Source of the DNA: Coffea arabica
Lineage: Eukaryota > Streptophyta > Magnoliopsida > Gentianales > Rubiaceae
Reading direction: 5' to 3'
Assembly: GCF_036785885.1 (NCBI RefSeq)
Contig: NC_092314.1
Coordinates: 18,187,638 to 18,251,637 of the forward strand
DNA: 64,000 nt
Numbering within the stretch: position 1 is the stretch's first letter; each line of letters opens with the position of its first letter. Below the pieces are notes generated by a model. That model ran no database searches. It saw only the letters and a list, made by a program, of their open reading frames with translations, and had not been told where the DNA came from. Below are positions 45,427 through 59,100 of the stretch, in pieces. The translations under genes were made by a program, and so were the position numbers.

Positions 45427-48360
45427 TGGTTCACCAACCTTTTCGATCAATCCCATGTCGGCTCGAGTTACAAGGTTAACCTATGAGTTTGGGCGTCCCC
45501 CACTATTATAAGTATAAGTCGATGAGATTCACTCCAATCGATATCGATTCAACACAAATATAATTTTCATTTCACACAATTCAATCATAAATTCACTTAA
45601 AAGAGAACGAGTGCGATAAAGTACACGCTCGTTTCGACAATTTCAAAATACTCAATTAATAAGGAACAATTCAGTATATAGCAACAATTCATGCACTTGA
45701 CACTCACCAATTCAAATATAAGTGAGCAAATAAAGTCTTTAGTGATTTGCTCCGAGGTTTCCTTCAATATCCTTTTGAGCACCGGAAGAAATAGTGACCA
45801 ACCATCACTCACATATACTCACAACTACTTATCATTCGAGAAAGAAAATGTATTTGTTTAGACATAGGATAATGTCTTAAAAAGAGAACTTTAGTCTCTT
45901 AAAAATTGAGATTCAAAAATGAGAATTTAAAATCTGAAGTGAAACTTGAATCATCCATGAAATCAAGTTTAAAATGGTCTATTAATATCGAAAGGAAATG
46001 AAAAGTTCTTAAAAGCTCATTTCCTACGAAATCGAAAATTTTCCGCTTTACGCGACAAAACTTGAAAAATTAGATCTTGTGTTTGGTATGTCAAAAAATG
46101 GGAAACTTTACACTGTTGAAAATTAAATTAAAATTACTAAAAGTTCCCAAAAAACAATTTTCCAAGATTCCAACTCGAAAGCATTCAAATTTCAACTCAA
46201 AGTTGCAGATTCAAGAAGATAAGACAGAACCAGCTTTGGTTTTCAGCGATGTTTGGAAATTCGGCAAAATTCACAGAAAGTGAATCAGCCTTTGAAATTT
46301 ATTAAACAATAAGAGTTCCAAATAAAGTTTCAAACACAGTTAGAGGAACTAAATTCGGAGTTTTGAGAAACAAGATATAGCAGTTTGAAGTCGGTGGATT
46401 TTCACAACCTGACTAAAGGATTTCCAGATTTGAGGAGCAATGTTTGGGGCATTATTTAGGCCTCGAAATGGTATTGCAATTACACCAAATTTGGTGCACT
46501 TAAACTTCCATATATGGACTACCTCTCTATCAAAATTTAGATAAAAACTCGCACGGGAAGGCAGCTAACAAAACGATCAAAATTTGTGAAATCTTTCAAA
46601 GCAAATCTGCCATCCTATTTCTCTTTCTTTTTTCAAAATTTTGTCCAACGAAATCAGCCCCAATTCGTTCCATTTTTGAAACCATGATTTTAGAAACATT
46701 TAATTAGAAATTGATGGTTAAATAACACTAAAAGTTTTGAAATATAACATCCCAAAACAGACTTGGCCATTTGGTCAACAAGGAAGAGAAAATTTTTTAG
46801 TTTCCAGCTTTGTCGCAGTTTCGAAATCAAACCATATCTAACTCTATACAAGTCCAAATTGAGAATGGTTTATGGCGTTGGAAACTAGGTTCAAAATGCT
46901 ACAATTTATCAGAAGACATTGTTTGAAAATCTTTTCACAAGTGGGACAAAATCGAGCCACGAGGTGCAGCTTTCCAGTTTTATTCGAATAGACAGTCAAA
47001 ACAGAACAGCTGATTCGCTACGGATCACTCAAAATGAAATATTTGGGGATTTTTATACCGTTGGAAAGTCTGAATGTCTAGTTTTGAATGCCCATGACGG
47101 CACTCAATTTTGAATTTTGCACAAAAAGTTATGTTCAAGCAAAGGACCACTGTCCAATTACCTTGCTAGCAATTTCCAGATTTGAAACTTTTCCCAAAAC
47201 TCAAGTTTTGTGCAACCATTCGACACGATATTTGAAAGGCACTTTCTATACATATATACAACATATATCCATCAATTTAACAATCAACCAAGCATCAAAA
47301 TTTCGAAACTAAAGCAGAACAACATGACCAGAATTTCAGCCAGCTTCCTTTCGCAACTTTCCTTCGATTTCTCTCCACTTTCTAACCATAATCATCTCAT
47401 TTATCACATAAACAACCATAACCAAACAATCAAGCCTCAAGTCAGCTGCCTAGAGGTCTTATCAAGACAGCTAGCCTATAATTTAAAGCGAAATAAATGG
47501 TTCCTCAAGTCCGCTAGCATATAAACACGATTAGGGTTTCAAACCCATGAAGATTAACCGTTAAACTTTGGATAATTGGAACGATTAAAGAGATGAAGTG
47601 ATTACCCTTTAAACCCTTGATGAAGACCAGATTTTTTCACTAAAGTTTCTCCAAGAAAATCCACAAGATTGCTCCTTTCTTCTAGATGGAATGAAAACCC
47701 AAGAATCTATGCAGTTGGATGAAGATTTGCAAGTGAAATTGAAGTTAGGAGATGAAGTTTCTTTCTTCCCTTTTCTTTTCTTCTTGGTAGGCTGAAACAA
47801 TGAGCTTGGAAGGGAAGAATGAAAAGGGTAGCCATAAAGAGTGCACCAAAGTCAACTCTCAATAGTATCGCGCTAGTGTTTCATACCACTACTTTCTCTC
47901 GGTTTTGATACACTCATGCACTAATTCTCCAATATAATTCCTTTAATACTGTAATTACTCATACTTACGAGTCTAATACAAATTTCTCAATTCACCAATA
48001 AATCGGTCCGGCATGACTTACAAGAAACTTTTGACGCGAACGCTATAAAAGCTTAATTTTAATTCACTCACATCTAATCCCTTAATTAACCTTTCTTAGT
48101 ATACTATTAATCATTCTTAATTTTCCAAGATTATTGCACTCTCAAATCGAATATTATCTCGAAAAATGTGTGTTCGCTATTCCTTACCAAACGAGTCGCA
48201 GAAAATTAATTACTAACGGGATGTTTTAAAAATATAAGACATTGTTCCATGCAAACAGATTCAAAATGATTGAAATAAATTATTCAGAGAAATGGGTGAA
48301 TAAATAATTAAATAAACCAGTAAAATAGAATTAAAAGTAAGAAAAATTCGAGTCCTCACA
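45427..48360 (-). mobile_element. Large LTR-like block, possible solo LTR of a Gypsy element
   Basis: The right border reads TGTGAGGACTCGAATTTTTC on the minus strand, a typical plant Gypsy LTR start. The sequence is non-coding with only short chance ORFs, about 2.9 kb. The left border near 45427 is set only by where Copia pol homology ends; no TSD found. It could instead be part of a larger element. Confidence 0.35.
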
Positions 48361-49122
48361 TTTTCTTGTGTTTCATGGTCTCATTTATTTCTTTGGGTTT
48401 ATCAAATGGCAATCCCTGTGATTTATTGAAAGTATCTGGATACCAAATGACATACTTGATTAACATTGGAAGTTAAGAAAATTTGATGTAGTTCGCAGAG
48501 CAAAGTTGAGTTTTTGCTACAGCGGAGAATAACGTTCAAATACTCATGTTTACACATTTCTCGAAAGTGAGGTTAATCAGATGGTAGTGGCATTATTTTG
48601 TTATTATCATTATTCCTCCTTTGCAGGTCCAAAGGTCCAATAGTATCACATTGGGACAAATCTTTATAGAAGAAGTCATCTGTCTCCATCAAAATTTTCG
48701 AAGTTCTACAAAAGGGATTCTATAACAATTTTATGACAGGTTCAGATTTTATCCCACTAACCAATTTTTCGACGGGCTCGGGTTTTATCCTACTGACTAG
48801 TTTTATGGTAGGTTCGGATTTTATCCCACTGACCAATTTCTACAGTAGGTTCATGTTTTATCCCACTGATCAATTTTATGGCAGATTTGGGTTTTATCCA
48901 CTGACCAATTTTCGAGAGGCTCGAATTTTATCCCACTAACTAATTTTATGGCAGGTTCGAGTTTTATCCCACTGACCAATTGTTACGACAGGTTTGAGAT
49001 TTATCCCACTGATCTTTACATGTTTGCTTGTTTCAGTTCATGGCAAAATAACTACAGATAAATATTTGGTATCTACGTTTTTGTCTCAAGTTTTTTCGAA
49101 ATACAGACAAAGAGGAGCAAGT
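48361..49122 (+). mobile_element. 3' untranslated region of a Tat/Ogre-type Gypsy element
   Basis: Non-coding stretch ending in the purine-rich AAAGAGGAGCAAGT (49109-49122), directly before a TGTAGACATC LTR start. This PPT-LTR junction is typical of the Tat lineage. It includes the 36-bp minisatellite. The gag-pol part is absent, lost at about 48360. Confidence 0.6.
48734..49015 (+). repeat. 36-bp minisatellite, eight copies
   Basis: Consensus like GGCAGGTTCGGGTTTTATCC followed by CACTGACCAATTTTAT. The ATCC landmark falls at 48751, 48787, 48823, 48860, 48896, 48930, 48966 and 49003, so the spacing is 34-37 bp. The period is 12 codons, and a short open frame repeats FIPLTNF-like blocks. Confidence 0.93.
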
Positions 49123-52100
49123 TGTAGACATCAAAATTTCAATTTTATTTAATTTAATTTTATCTTTTATTTTTTTTATTATTTATTCTTGTTTTTATTT
49201 TATTTTATTTTAGTTGACTAAGTTTGCAAAATGATAATTAGTGTTTATTTTTATTTATTTTAGTAAATTAGATTCATCATTTTTCTTTTTTAAAAATTAT
49301 TTTTGCATTAAATTTCTGAAAAAGAAAATTCTCAACAAAAAATTTATTTTTAATCTTTTCAAACTCAATTTCTTCCAAATAAAATGAAATTTTTGAAAGG
49401 CAATCTCAATAAGGAATTAACACTTTATTTACCCTAAATTTGTTTTGAAAAACAAAAAATAAAAAGGAAAAACAAGAGAGATGGAAGGCATGCATAGTAA
49501 CTAAGTGGGATAGGTGAGCATTAGCCGTGTGGTTTTGGCATTTTGCACAACACATGCAAGAGGCTACGTGACAAGACAGGTGTAGGAAGATGAGGAAAAA
49601 TCTAGAACAAGCAAGGAAAAAGGGAGAGTTGCAGGCAAGAAACAAAAGCAAGAAAGAAACGAAGGAAAAAGAGACTTCGGGCAAGAGGAGGATCTAGGGG
49701 AGAAGAGGAAGAGAGGGAGAGAGAGAGAGACTGTGGAGAGCAAAAAACCAGAACGAGAGAGAAACTAGAAAAAGGAAAACCCAGAAAAAGAGAGGAAGAG
49801 GGTTTTGGGAAAAGAGAGAAAAAAAGAAGAGAAAAGAAAAAGAGGAAAAGAAAGAGAGGAAGGAAGAATCTGGGGGAGAGGGGAGATCGAGTGAGAAGAA
49901 ACGAAAAAAGTTGCAGCAGAAGTTTTCGTCATCAGGCTGACGAACTAGCCTGATTTGGAGCCAAATTTCTTCTTCGATTGTGGATTTTTGATCGATCTTT
50001 TGGCTTCTAAGCTTTCTTGGGAGACAACATAAGAAGTTTCATTACAAATCTCTTGGAACAAACAGCTATAAGTTGGTCAGATCGAGGCTCAAAATAGCGA
50101 CTTCATCATCACTGAAACCTTCTGTAACATAAGTTCTTGGGTTTCGTTTTCCATAACAGCTCGGTTTCTTGAAGCATCTCAAGTTCGTTTAGCGGTTCTA
50201 GTGCTCTCAGGTAATCATGGATTCTTCTCAATGTAGATTTAAGACAAATTTAAAAGAGATTTGAGCCCCTTGTGCATGATTTTTTTTTTCTTTTCTAAGT
50301 TTTGTCGTTGCCAATGGTTGATGACTGTGGTTAGACTTGGTGCCGTTGTTGTGCTGTTGATGAGCTTGAAGCTGGTCCCTTTGTTCATTTAACGTGTATC
50401 TAAAACTATGAATGCAATTTAGAAGCCATGAACACCTCTTGTGTTTAGTAATCCGTATACGTAATCATCTCACCTCTTGTGTATATGTAATCTGTATAGT
50501 TAATGAACTAAAGGTTGTACTTTTGGTCCATGTTTATGTGTGTAATCTGCGTCTGAGAACTCTTAGGAATGTAAAGTATAGGATTCGAGTTTGTGCAATG
50601 TGTTGTCTTGGCTTGAAAGTTTGATGCTTGCTTGGATGTTGGTTTCCTCTGTTTGACATGAAACCAGAAACTGGTGGAAAGTTTTTTGAATAAACCTGTA
50701 ATTTGCAAGCTTTTCCTCATTCTAGATTTTCCTTTCTCTTGTATGCATAACATGGTATCTTGATGATGAGCTTATGGAACTTAATGAGAACTTGAGGGTT
50801 GGATCCTTGTTGTTGTTAAAATTTTTTTGCCGCATAAGGTTGCTGAAGTTCCAAAGCATCAGGAGTTGCAGAAACTCCTCTTCGATACTTGCATGGGAAA
50901 ATCATAAAATATTGTGTTTTGACCCCCGGGTTGTTGCTTAATTCTACTATAGCCCAAAAATATGGAAAATTAATCAATTTTACCGTTTTTGAAATTCAAT
51001 CATCTTCTCATGATTTAACCATGTTTTAAGTAAGTTTATTTTCTGGTTTTAGGAGATAATTAGTAGAACTCCATTAATTTTTAAAGCTTTATTTTTGACT
51101 TCTAATCTTAGCAATAATACTAATTTGATGCTTAAAACTTTTATAATTATTTCAATTAGGTCCTTGCTTGTTTTAATTTCTTAAATATAGGTTGTTTACT
51201 TTCATTTAAATGCTTTAATTGTTCAATTTCATGACCATTTCCACTTCTTTACATATTATTGCTCATATTTGTTAATTAAAATGGTACATTGACTACTTTG
51301 TTGATTTTTGGAGCTTTAAATAGGGTAAATCTAAACCCAATTAGCTACTACTTCAAGAGGAGGTATTTTCTTTTATTGGTTAAAAATCCTATGTGCTCCT
51401 ATGTGATTTTATGTGTGTAATTGCATGTTTTTTGAATATTTTTTTTTATTTTATTTCATTTATTTATTTATTCACTTTATTTATTTTAATTTTGTATATT
51501 TATTTTAATTTAATTTTTTATTATTTGAGAGGCAATTAAATGCTAAATTGTAATAGTTAGATTATTATTTTATTTCATTTTATTTCATTTCATTCTTTAC
51601 CCCTTTAAATTGTAGTTAGGATCCCCGAATGTAATAGTTAAATCTCTATTCGCTTTTATTTTGTGTGCTTGCATGCTTGTGTATTTACATGTTTACTCGC
51701 TTTCTTAGGGTCTTTGCATCCAGATACCATGCTTATGTGCTATGTGCTCTATGTGATTTATGTGTTTACTTGCTTTTATTATGTTTTATATGATTTATTT
51801 GATTATAATGAATGCATGATGTCACCACACTAGTCCAACGCTAGTTGTGGTCAATTTCCTCGATTTCTCGCTAGTCCAATGCTAGTGAGAAATGATAGAC
51901 ATGGGTTAGTCCAATACTAGACCCTTAGGAACCGCCCACGCACTAGATCATACTTGTGTGACAAATCACTACATTTTTTCTACTTTTTAGGATCCTTATC
52001 ATTTTTGCATGATATTTTCTCTATATGTATATCCCCTATCCCTATGTGCAAAATATGACATTTTAAACTTTCATTCCATTTAAGGAAATTAGGAGTAAAT

Positions 52101-52874
52101 TAGTGCATTTGCTTGATTAAATTAGGAAAATACCCCTTGAATATGGGATATGGACGAGTATGACTTTCTAACCTTAGCACGCTCATATTCCCTCTATAAA
52201 AGAAAAAATTGAGTTACGAATCTTAGTCCCCGTACCCGTTATGTTGCATCCCTCTCTTTTAGCTCACATATATTTGAACATTATAATTTTTCTATTTTTT
52301 TAAGTCTCATGTTGCACATTCGTAACCTCTTCAAAGAATCACTTTTGGGCATTGCAATTATGCGATTTGCACCAATTAAAATTTGAATAGACATATTGAC
52401 CCTTTCGATAGCCATTAGGTCTAAGTTTGCATTCATATAGTAACATCCAAATGTGATAAGTTTTATAGGCTAAACTAAGAAAATTTTCCGACTAAATCAT
52501 GCAACTAACTCTGGTTAGGTTGAAAGGGTGTTTTGGATTTTATCATTGCCTTTCCTTTCTTCAAACGTGACTTGCGAACAATTTTCTCTCATTTTTGAAG
52601 ACTTGAAGTTGTTTAAAAAGGGTTTTCTCTACTTTTTATTTAAAATTCATTTTAGGTGACTTGGTATACCTTAACTCGATACCAAGTGGCGACTTTTATT
52701 TATTATTAAAAACCCTTTTTAAACTATTATTTTGGACCAAAATTGTCGCACTTTTTGAGTCCCATTTTAGGCCCTTATTCTCTAACAAATCAAAAACTCA
52801 TTTTTCAATCAAAATTAATCAAAATTCATTTTATAAACCCATAATTTTATTTTTCAAAAAACTGGGGCGTGACA
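49123..52874 (+). mobile_element. 3' LTR of Tat/Ogre-type Gypsy element
   Basis: Starts TGTAGACATC after a PPT and ends CTGGGGCGTGACA at 52874, termini typical of Tat-lineage LTRs. Length 3752 bp. Holds a GA-rich stretch (about 49660-49920), a T-rich half and repeated TAGTCCAA.GCTAG motifs (51827-51925). No protein-coding gene. No second LTR in the window. Confidence 0.65.
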
Positions 52875-53300
52875 AACACTACTGTCTGTTATGATTAGAC
52901 TGGAAAGGACGACAAAATTGGTCCACGAAATGCCTTATCTAGTTATCTGTTTTTTTTGGGGTCCAAATTAAGGTAAGAAATGTCGCACATTGTTTGGCTT
53001 GCTTAAGTATGAGATGCGACAATATCAAATAGATTTATATTGTTCATGTTAATATAGCTGCCCATTATCATAAAGTTTTGAAAGAAATTCACACCCAGAC
53101 TTTAGTTGGAGAAAAGAAACCTGGTGTATGAACTGAAAGTCAATTTTTCTGAATTCTGTACAATTGCCGTGGCCCAGATCTCACATGATTTCAAGTTGCA
53201 AATCTTAAAAACAGGCTGTCTTCTACACTAGTAGCAGATAACAAAACAGTGCTGCGAAATTGATAATTCACAATAGTAGTGGTAGCAGTACTGCCTAAAT
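52875..53300. other. Unassigned spacer
   Basis: Ordinary AT-rich sequence between the Gypsy LTR and the hAT element; nothing recognised. Confidence 0.4.
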
Positions 53301-53308
53301 GATTGGAC

Positions 53309-54660
53309 CAATGTTTTCAGAACCGGACCGGACCGGCCGGTTCGACCGATTGGACTGCGAACCGGCCATGTCACCGGTCCGGTCTAATGCTAAAGTCGGA
53401 AGTTCATGGAGAACCGTTGAAACCCGAACGAACCATTAAGAACCGTGAACCGGCAGTTTTTTAAATTTTTCAACAAAATATCAAGAATGGTGTAGCTATT
53501 ATTCGAACCTGGATCTCCAAGTTTGCATATGACAATCTTACCGCTAGACTGTAGTTAAGTTTGTTGAGAATTGTACTTGACTGAAAAATATATTAAAACA
53601 TCAAGTTCTTCTCTTATTTTTTTTTCAATTTTTTCTTCTTAACCATTTTTAACCCAAATATCCACAACAATATTTTCTCAAGTCTTCACCATTATTATCA
53701 GGTTATTATCTTTAGCAGATTGTAAACAGGTTGAAAATTTCAACTTTTCTTGTTTTCCAACATCTTGGTAAGTTTAATTTTTTTCTTTTCAAGGTTTTTT
53801 TTCTATATTATTACCTTTAGTTGATTTTTTTGCATTTTCTTCTTTTTCCCCTCAATTTTCATATGTTTCCCTCATTTTTGTTTTATTTTATTTGATTAAT
53901 TAAGGATGAAATTTTTGCAAAAGTAGTGCACATCCATGTAGGAATTACAAATAATAACATTGGGCTGGTCAAAAATATGGTAGTTGGCACATAATCGAAG
54001 CTATTGATAATTGAATTTAAAATAATTAATGATTTAGGATCATTGAATTTAATATAACATGTTAATTAGTAATGTTTAGTAGCAATTAATTTTTTATGTG
54101 TTTAACTGTATATTTGTTTTTCAAAAATTTTTAGTTTTTTTTTAGTTTGAGCAATTAGATTTATATTTTTATAATAAAATTTTAACTTTTTCAGCTTAAG
54201 TTGATGAAATTGTGAAGGTGGTGTGGTTGCTTATCATGCCACTAATAAAAGTTTGTTATTCAAATGGTTTGTCTTAACTTGAACTCTTTTATGGATTTTT
54301 TTAAGGGTTGTAAAAGAATTTCAATATTTAATTTATTTATTTTTTGTGTTTTAATTTGTGATAATTGGTGAACATTTGGATTGTATCTATTGATGTTTAT
54401 AATGAATTTATGAAAACTTGTGGTGAATTATAATATTTTAATTATATTTATCATTCCATGTTTTATGTATAACTTTTAGGAAATTTATTATTATCATAAC
54501 TTAAATTAAGTTATGTTGGTAAAGTTCAAGTATAGAATGAAACCTGCTTAGTACTTAACACTAAAAAAAAAAAAAAAATAGTGAACCTGTGAACCTGCCA
54601 ATCGGACCACGAACCGACCACCTCTCCGGTTCATTGACCGGTCCGAGTTTTAAAACATTG
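53309..54660. mobile_element. Non-autonomous hAT element, 1352 bp
   Basis: Perfect 8-bp duplication gattggac (53301-53308, 54661-54668). Ends CAATGTTTTCAGAACCGG and CCGAGTTTTAAAACATTG are inverted with few mismatches. Subterminal arms are rich in ACCGG/CCGGT. AT-rich interior, no transposase. Confidence 0.88.
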
Positions 54661-54668
54661 GATTGGAC

Positions 54669-55219
54669 GGGTTATATACCTTGTTCCATGTAAATAGAGT
54701 GCCCAACTAAACTATTTTGATGCCATGGCTATGGACACGTATATAGCACTTCATCTTCGTTCACCTTACTGATGATTGATGATGAAGACAACACCTTTTT
54801 TTAAGCATTAAAATGTAAGTGATTGTTCGAACCATTGTACGTGCTGCCATTTTAGCAGTATCTCGATATCTTTTTGTTGCTAAGTCTTGGGATGCATAGC
54901 TGTTCTCATAAATTCGGTAGCATTACTATTGAGCTGTTTTGCATGTTGCGTGTTGCGTGGTGCCCAACGCTTAGGGTATAATTTAAAATTTTGGATAACT
55001 TTTGAGATTATTATAGTTAAAATTGCTAAAAAAAAAATGTAGCAGACTAATTTGATTAAAACTTATTTGCCAAACAGGACCAATAGACAAGGGAAGTGGA
55101 AGCCTGAGCTGAATTTCACATGCTCACACCCCAACTTCACCGAGAAATCAAAACGCTCGAATATTAATCTACTTCTGGAGAAGGCTTCTCTGGGTGGGGA
55201 CCACTGGGTCATTTGGCTG

Positions 55220-55222
<3 letters not shown>
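54669..55222. other. Unassigned spacer
   Basis: Contains TTATTTGCCAAACAGG near 55062 that recalls the end of the 32167 MITE, without a convincing partner. No gene. Confidence 0.35.

Positions 55223-55272
<50 letters not shown>
55223..55272. repeat. (TA)n microsatellite
   Basis: About 24 perfect TA units. Confidence 0.97.
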
Positions 55273-55277
<5 letters not shown>

Positions 55278-56827
55278 TTAATTTTATAATTTTTATAATT
55301 ATAATTTAAGAAAATGTTTAAATTTAAATTTGAGCGCATGATTTCCCATATTACATATAGCTGTTCCTAATTAGGATGCCCTCACTCACTTCTCAGAGAA
55401 TAGCTCAGATGTTAAAGAATTTGCAAGGTGAAGCTTCCATTTCGAGGGCAATTCCTTAGAATATAGCCATTTATTAAAAAAAATCCGTCAAGTAATTGAT
55501 GGTTGGAGTGATTTGCTTAATTTATGTCCGTCCTGCCACGACGGGTCACTGGAATTTTTTTTTAAAAGCCCAAAGCGACGTCGTGCAACCTCAGAGAGAC
55601 GGCCCAATTTTAAAAGCCCAAAGTACACCTGGCCGTCGTGAAGTCAAAACATTTGTATGACCTAGTGTCTAACAAAAATTGACGGTAGCACAGACGTCCA
55701 AAATGCTACTACAATGTGAGCTGGGAATAGTGGTTTTGCTGGCTTCATTGTAATTTGATTGTTGATTTTGTCCTCATTTGTCTTTTTAGGTGTGATGGAA
55801 CTCATTGTGGGGTCATCTCTATTTCATGTTTGTCAACCATAAGTTCTGAATTTTGGTGGCCTTATTCCAATTTTACCCTTTACGCGGGTTTCGCTGTTGT
55901 TGCTCTATAGATATTGGCCTTTTTGGTCTTGTTATTGCGAATAGTAGTTTTAGTGGTTGCTTCATATGTCTGCCCAGATTTCTTTAGGCCTCTCACGTTT
56001 TTTGCGAAATCCTTTTGGGTCTGCCACCTTATGTTGGTCCACTGTGTTTGGGTTTCAGACACAAGAAAAATACCACTATATGTATCCATGTATAGCAAAA
56101 AAATATGATATGCAAACAAATCAGCAACTTTAGCTGCCAAATTATTCTTATAAGTTAAATAGTACCAACAACAAACAATTAAAAAATTTATACAATTTAC
56201 ACATTACTAGTCAATACTATATATTACAAAAATCAACACAACCTAGAATAATACACCTCAAATTATACCATCATACACACTAAGAAATCCTTCAATTTAT
56301 CCACTCTCACAACTTTCACTAGCATAAAATTAATTAGAACCAATAATCAAATCACAATTAGACAAATCATATTTCACTAGCATAAACTTAATTAGAACCA
56401 ATAATCAAATCATAATTAGACAAAACATAAATATACTGTAAACAATAAAAGTACCAAAAAAATAAAAAATGCAAAACATTTAACCACTCTACCGATAGAA
56501 AAATATACCAAAATCATAATCATTCAAAATAATACAAAATATGGTAAATTCATACTACATGATAACTATTATATTACAAATCTTTACACATGTTCCAATA
56601 TAAAATACACGTACATATAATTAATAAACAAACGGAGGAGGGTTGGCTTGGATGATCAAATAAAAGGAATGGTAAGTAGGAGATTTTGAACCCAAAACGT
56701 CCCACTTATAAAATAATAATAATAATAATAATAATAAAGAAAACTATCATACCCCAAAAACACACACAAAAAACATACAATATGGGCACTCTGCGACGCC
56801 ACAGGGACCAATGCCTAGTATTAAGTG
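55273..56827. other. Unassigned region with small repeats
   Basis: AT-rich; a 58-bp tandem duplication at 56315-56430 (TTCACTAGCATAAA...TTAGAACCAATAATCAAAT twice) and an (AAT)n run at 56711-56737. Chance ORFs only. Confidence 0.6.
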
Positions 56828-56835
56828 CAATGTTC

Positions 56836-57171
56836 CAATATTTTTAAACCCAGACCGGAGAATGAACCGAAAAACCTTCTAGTTTACGGTTTGATCGGTT
56901 CAACCGGTTCGATTCCGGTTCAAAGATTTAATAATTTTTTATTCATTTTAGTATTAAGAATTTTGAATAAAACTAAAATATTTATTTTTTAAAAAATACT
57001 TAATAAAAATCGGTTGAACCTCCTAATTTTTATTGATTCAACCGGTTCTTGACCGATTTTGACCTGTTGAATTAATTCTTTGAATTTTTAATTGAATTGG
57101 GATTGGAGGCATATCCGATTCGCTGTTCAACCGGTCAAACCGACCGGTCCAGTTCGATTTTCAAAACATTG
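56836..57171. mobile_element. Short hAT MITE related to the 53309 element
   Basis: Ends CAATATTTTTAAACCCAGACC and, on the right, CGATTTTCAAAACATTG; arms rich in ACCGGTT. Target duplication caatgttc versus caatgtac (56828-56835, 57172-57179), 7 of 8. Length 336 bp. Confidence 0.75.
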
Positions 57172-57179
57172 CAATGTAC

Positions 57180-57692
57180 AGAGTTGGCATTCAGCGGCCA
57201 CCACCAAGGCATATACCATCCTAATGGAGTTGAAGTAAATTGTTTAATAAAAGCAATTAAGATGCTTAAAAAGAATAAAACCAATTAAGAAACATGAATA
57301 TTGGGTCTGACAGATATTTAGGCCCCAAAAAAGTACAAGCTATTTGATGAAATCCTACAATTGGGTAAAAGGGTCAATTAATTTAATGAAAAGAGATATA
57401 AATAAATCTATGGCTGCTGTAATTGGTTTAAACACCAATGCAAATGCTAATGGCCCAGATGAATAATAGGGAGCTCATATCTTTCTTCTGTTCTTCACTA
57501 AGATAATTGGGCTAGGTGTTGGGCCAATCACAATGACAAGCGCTAAGATGTTAGTCCGTTCAATAGACGTATATATTTAAACAAAAAAAATGAAAAATGA
57601 AAAATGAAAAATGAAAAAGAAGAAGAAGAAGAAAAAGAAGAAGAAGGAGGAGGCAATCGGGCATTTGCGGGGAAGGAAAAAATTAGAGAAAG
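57180..57692. promoter_or_regulatory. Upstream region of copy B
   Basis: TATA-like TATATATTTAA at about 57570, followed by (GAAAAAT)4 and GAA-rich repeats (57588-57650) just before the ATG at 57693, as in many plant 5' UTRs. Nothing else recognised. Confidence 0.4.
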
Positions 57693-59100
57693 ATGGAAGC
57701 AGGTAAAGCAGTTGGTACCGATTCCGAGGAAGAGAGCAGGAAGATCAAAGTTAACGTGAAATTCCGTATGAGACCTCAAGTCCATCCTTCAACCCCTCAC
57801 TAATGTCCTCCCTCGTGGCCAAAAGTTCATCTTCAAAGGCCCCTCACATCGTAAATTTGTTATTGGACATTTTAAACAAGTAATCCGATGTCTTTAATTC
57901 TTGAAGAAGTGTAATCGAGTCAATTCTTGAACCTTTTTTTTGGCCATGTATTATGATTTGCAAGGAAAGTTTTGGTGGATGAAATGACAATGAGGTCATT
58001 GGATATTATCAATGGTTCTAAAATCATGTTCATGGCTACTCAAGGTCTACACCAAGGGGTATCTGTTGTTGATCACTATGCTTTATTATTCCATTTTAGC
58101 TATGTTTTGTCTATTGTCTCTGCTAATTTTGAAAGAGCTGATTATAATGATTATGATGTAAATGTATAGGAAGAAAGCAGGAAGCTCTGGCTATAGAGAA
58201 GAATTTGAGGAGGAGGACAACTGAACTGTTGAAGGCAAACAAAGAAGTTTCTGTTCCAAAAAGCCAGCTCGAAAGGTGGAAAGCTACTGGGGTTATTGCA
58301 TTGCCTGAGTGCAATCTGAAGGTGTTGAGGAACAGTTTTTCTTGTTGTTGAATTAAGCTAGCACTACTGCTACTGCTACTCTTGCTTTTCTTGATGATTG
58401 TATACTTAAAATGATTCATGTTCCTTGATGTTTGTGACCTATTTTCAAGAACAGTAAGTAATTAGTGGTCCTTCCAAATCTTTTGGGAATTATGTCGGTT
58501 CTGTCCGATTTTCTACTTGATTGTATTCAGTAAGAGTGCACGAGTTTGTTGTTTTTTCCTCTATAAGTACCGAGCTAAATCAGTAGACCTTGTTCTAAAA
58601 GTGAAGAGGAAAAACACGATAAGTGTTGAGTAAATTAAATCGTACCCTCTTCACTGTTTGCTTAGTTTTCAGAGATATCTAATGTAGCTATTCCAGCATG
58701 CTGCTTATTATGGTGGATGCATAGTGATATGTTCCGAGTTAGCATTCTCACACTTATAGTTCATGGATTATCTTATGGTTTTTCTTATAATAATCTGCTA
58801 TATAGTTCTGTGAGCTCCGCGTCTCTGAATCTTTAGTTTGTTTGGTTGAGATCATGCTTAATATATTTTTGGTGTCTGAAACGCCATACCTGAGGAAGTC
58901 TGGATGTGTGGACCTACCGCTAGACTCCTTGATCTCAGCCACAACTCGCTACTACAACTTCCAGATAAAATTGCCTGTTTGAGCTCCATGGAGAAATTTC
59001 CAACTTTGTGATGAATTTTAAAAAAATTCTACAAAAGGGGTGATTTTGGGTTTAATTTCCGTCAGGGGGGTCTTCGCATTTGTGAAATGCGAGCTTACAA

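Noticed and set aside
54956-55080. Possible second copy of the CCCGTTTGGCA MITE
   Set aside because: Only the right-end-like TTTGCCAAACAGG is present; the left side does not match.
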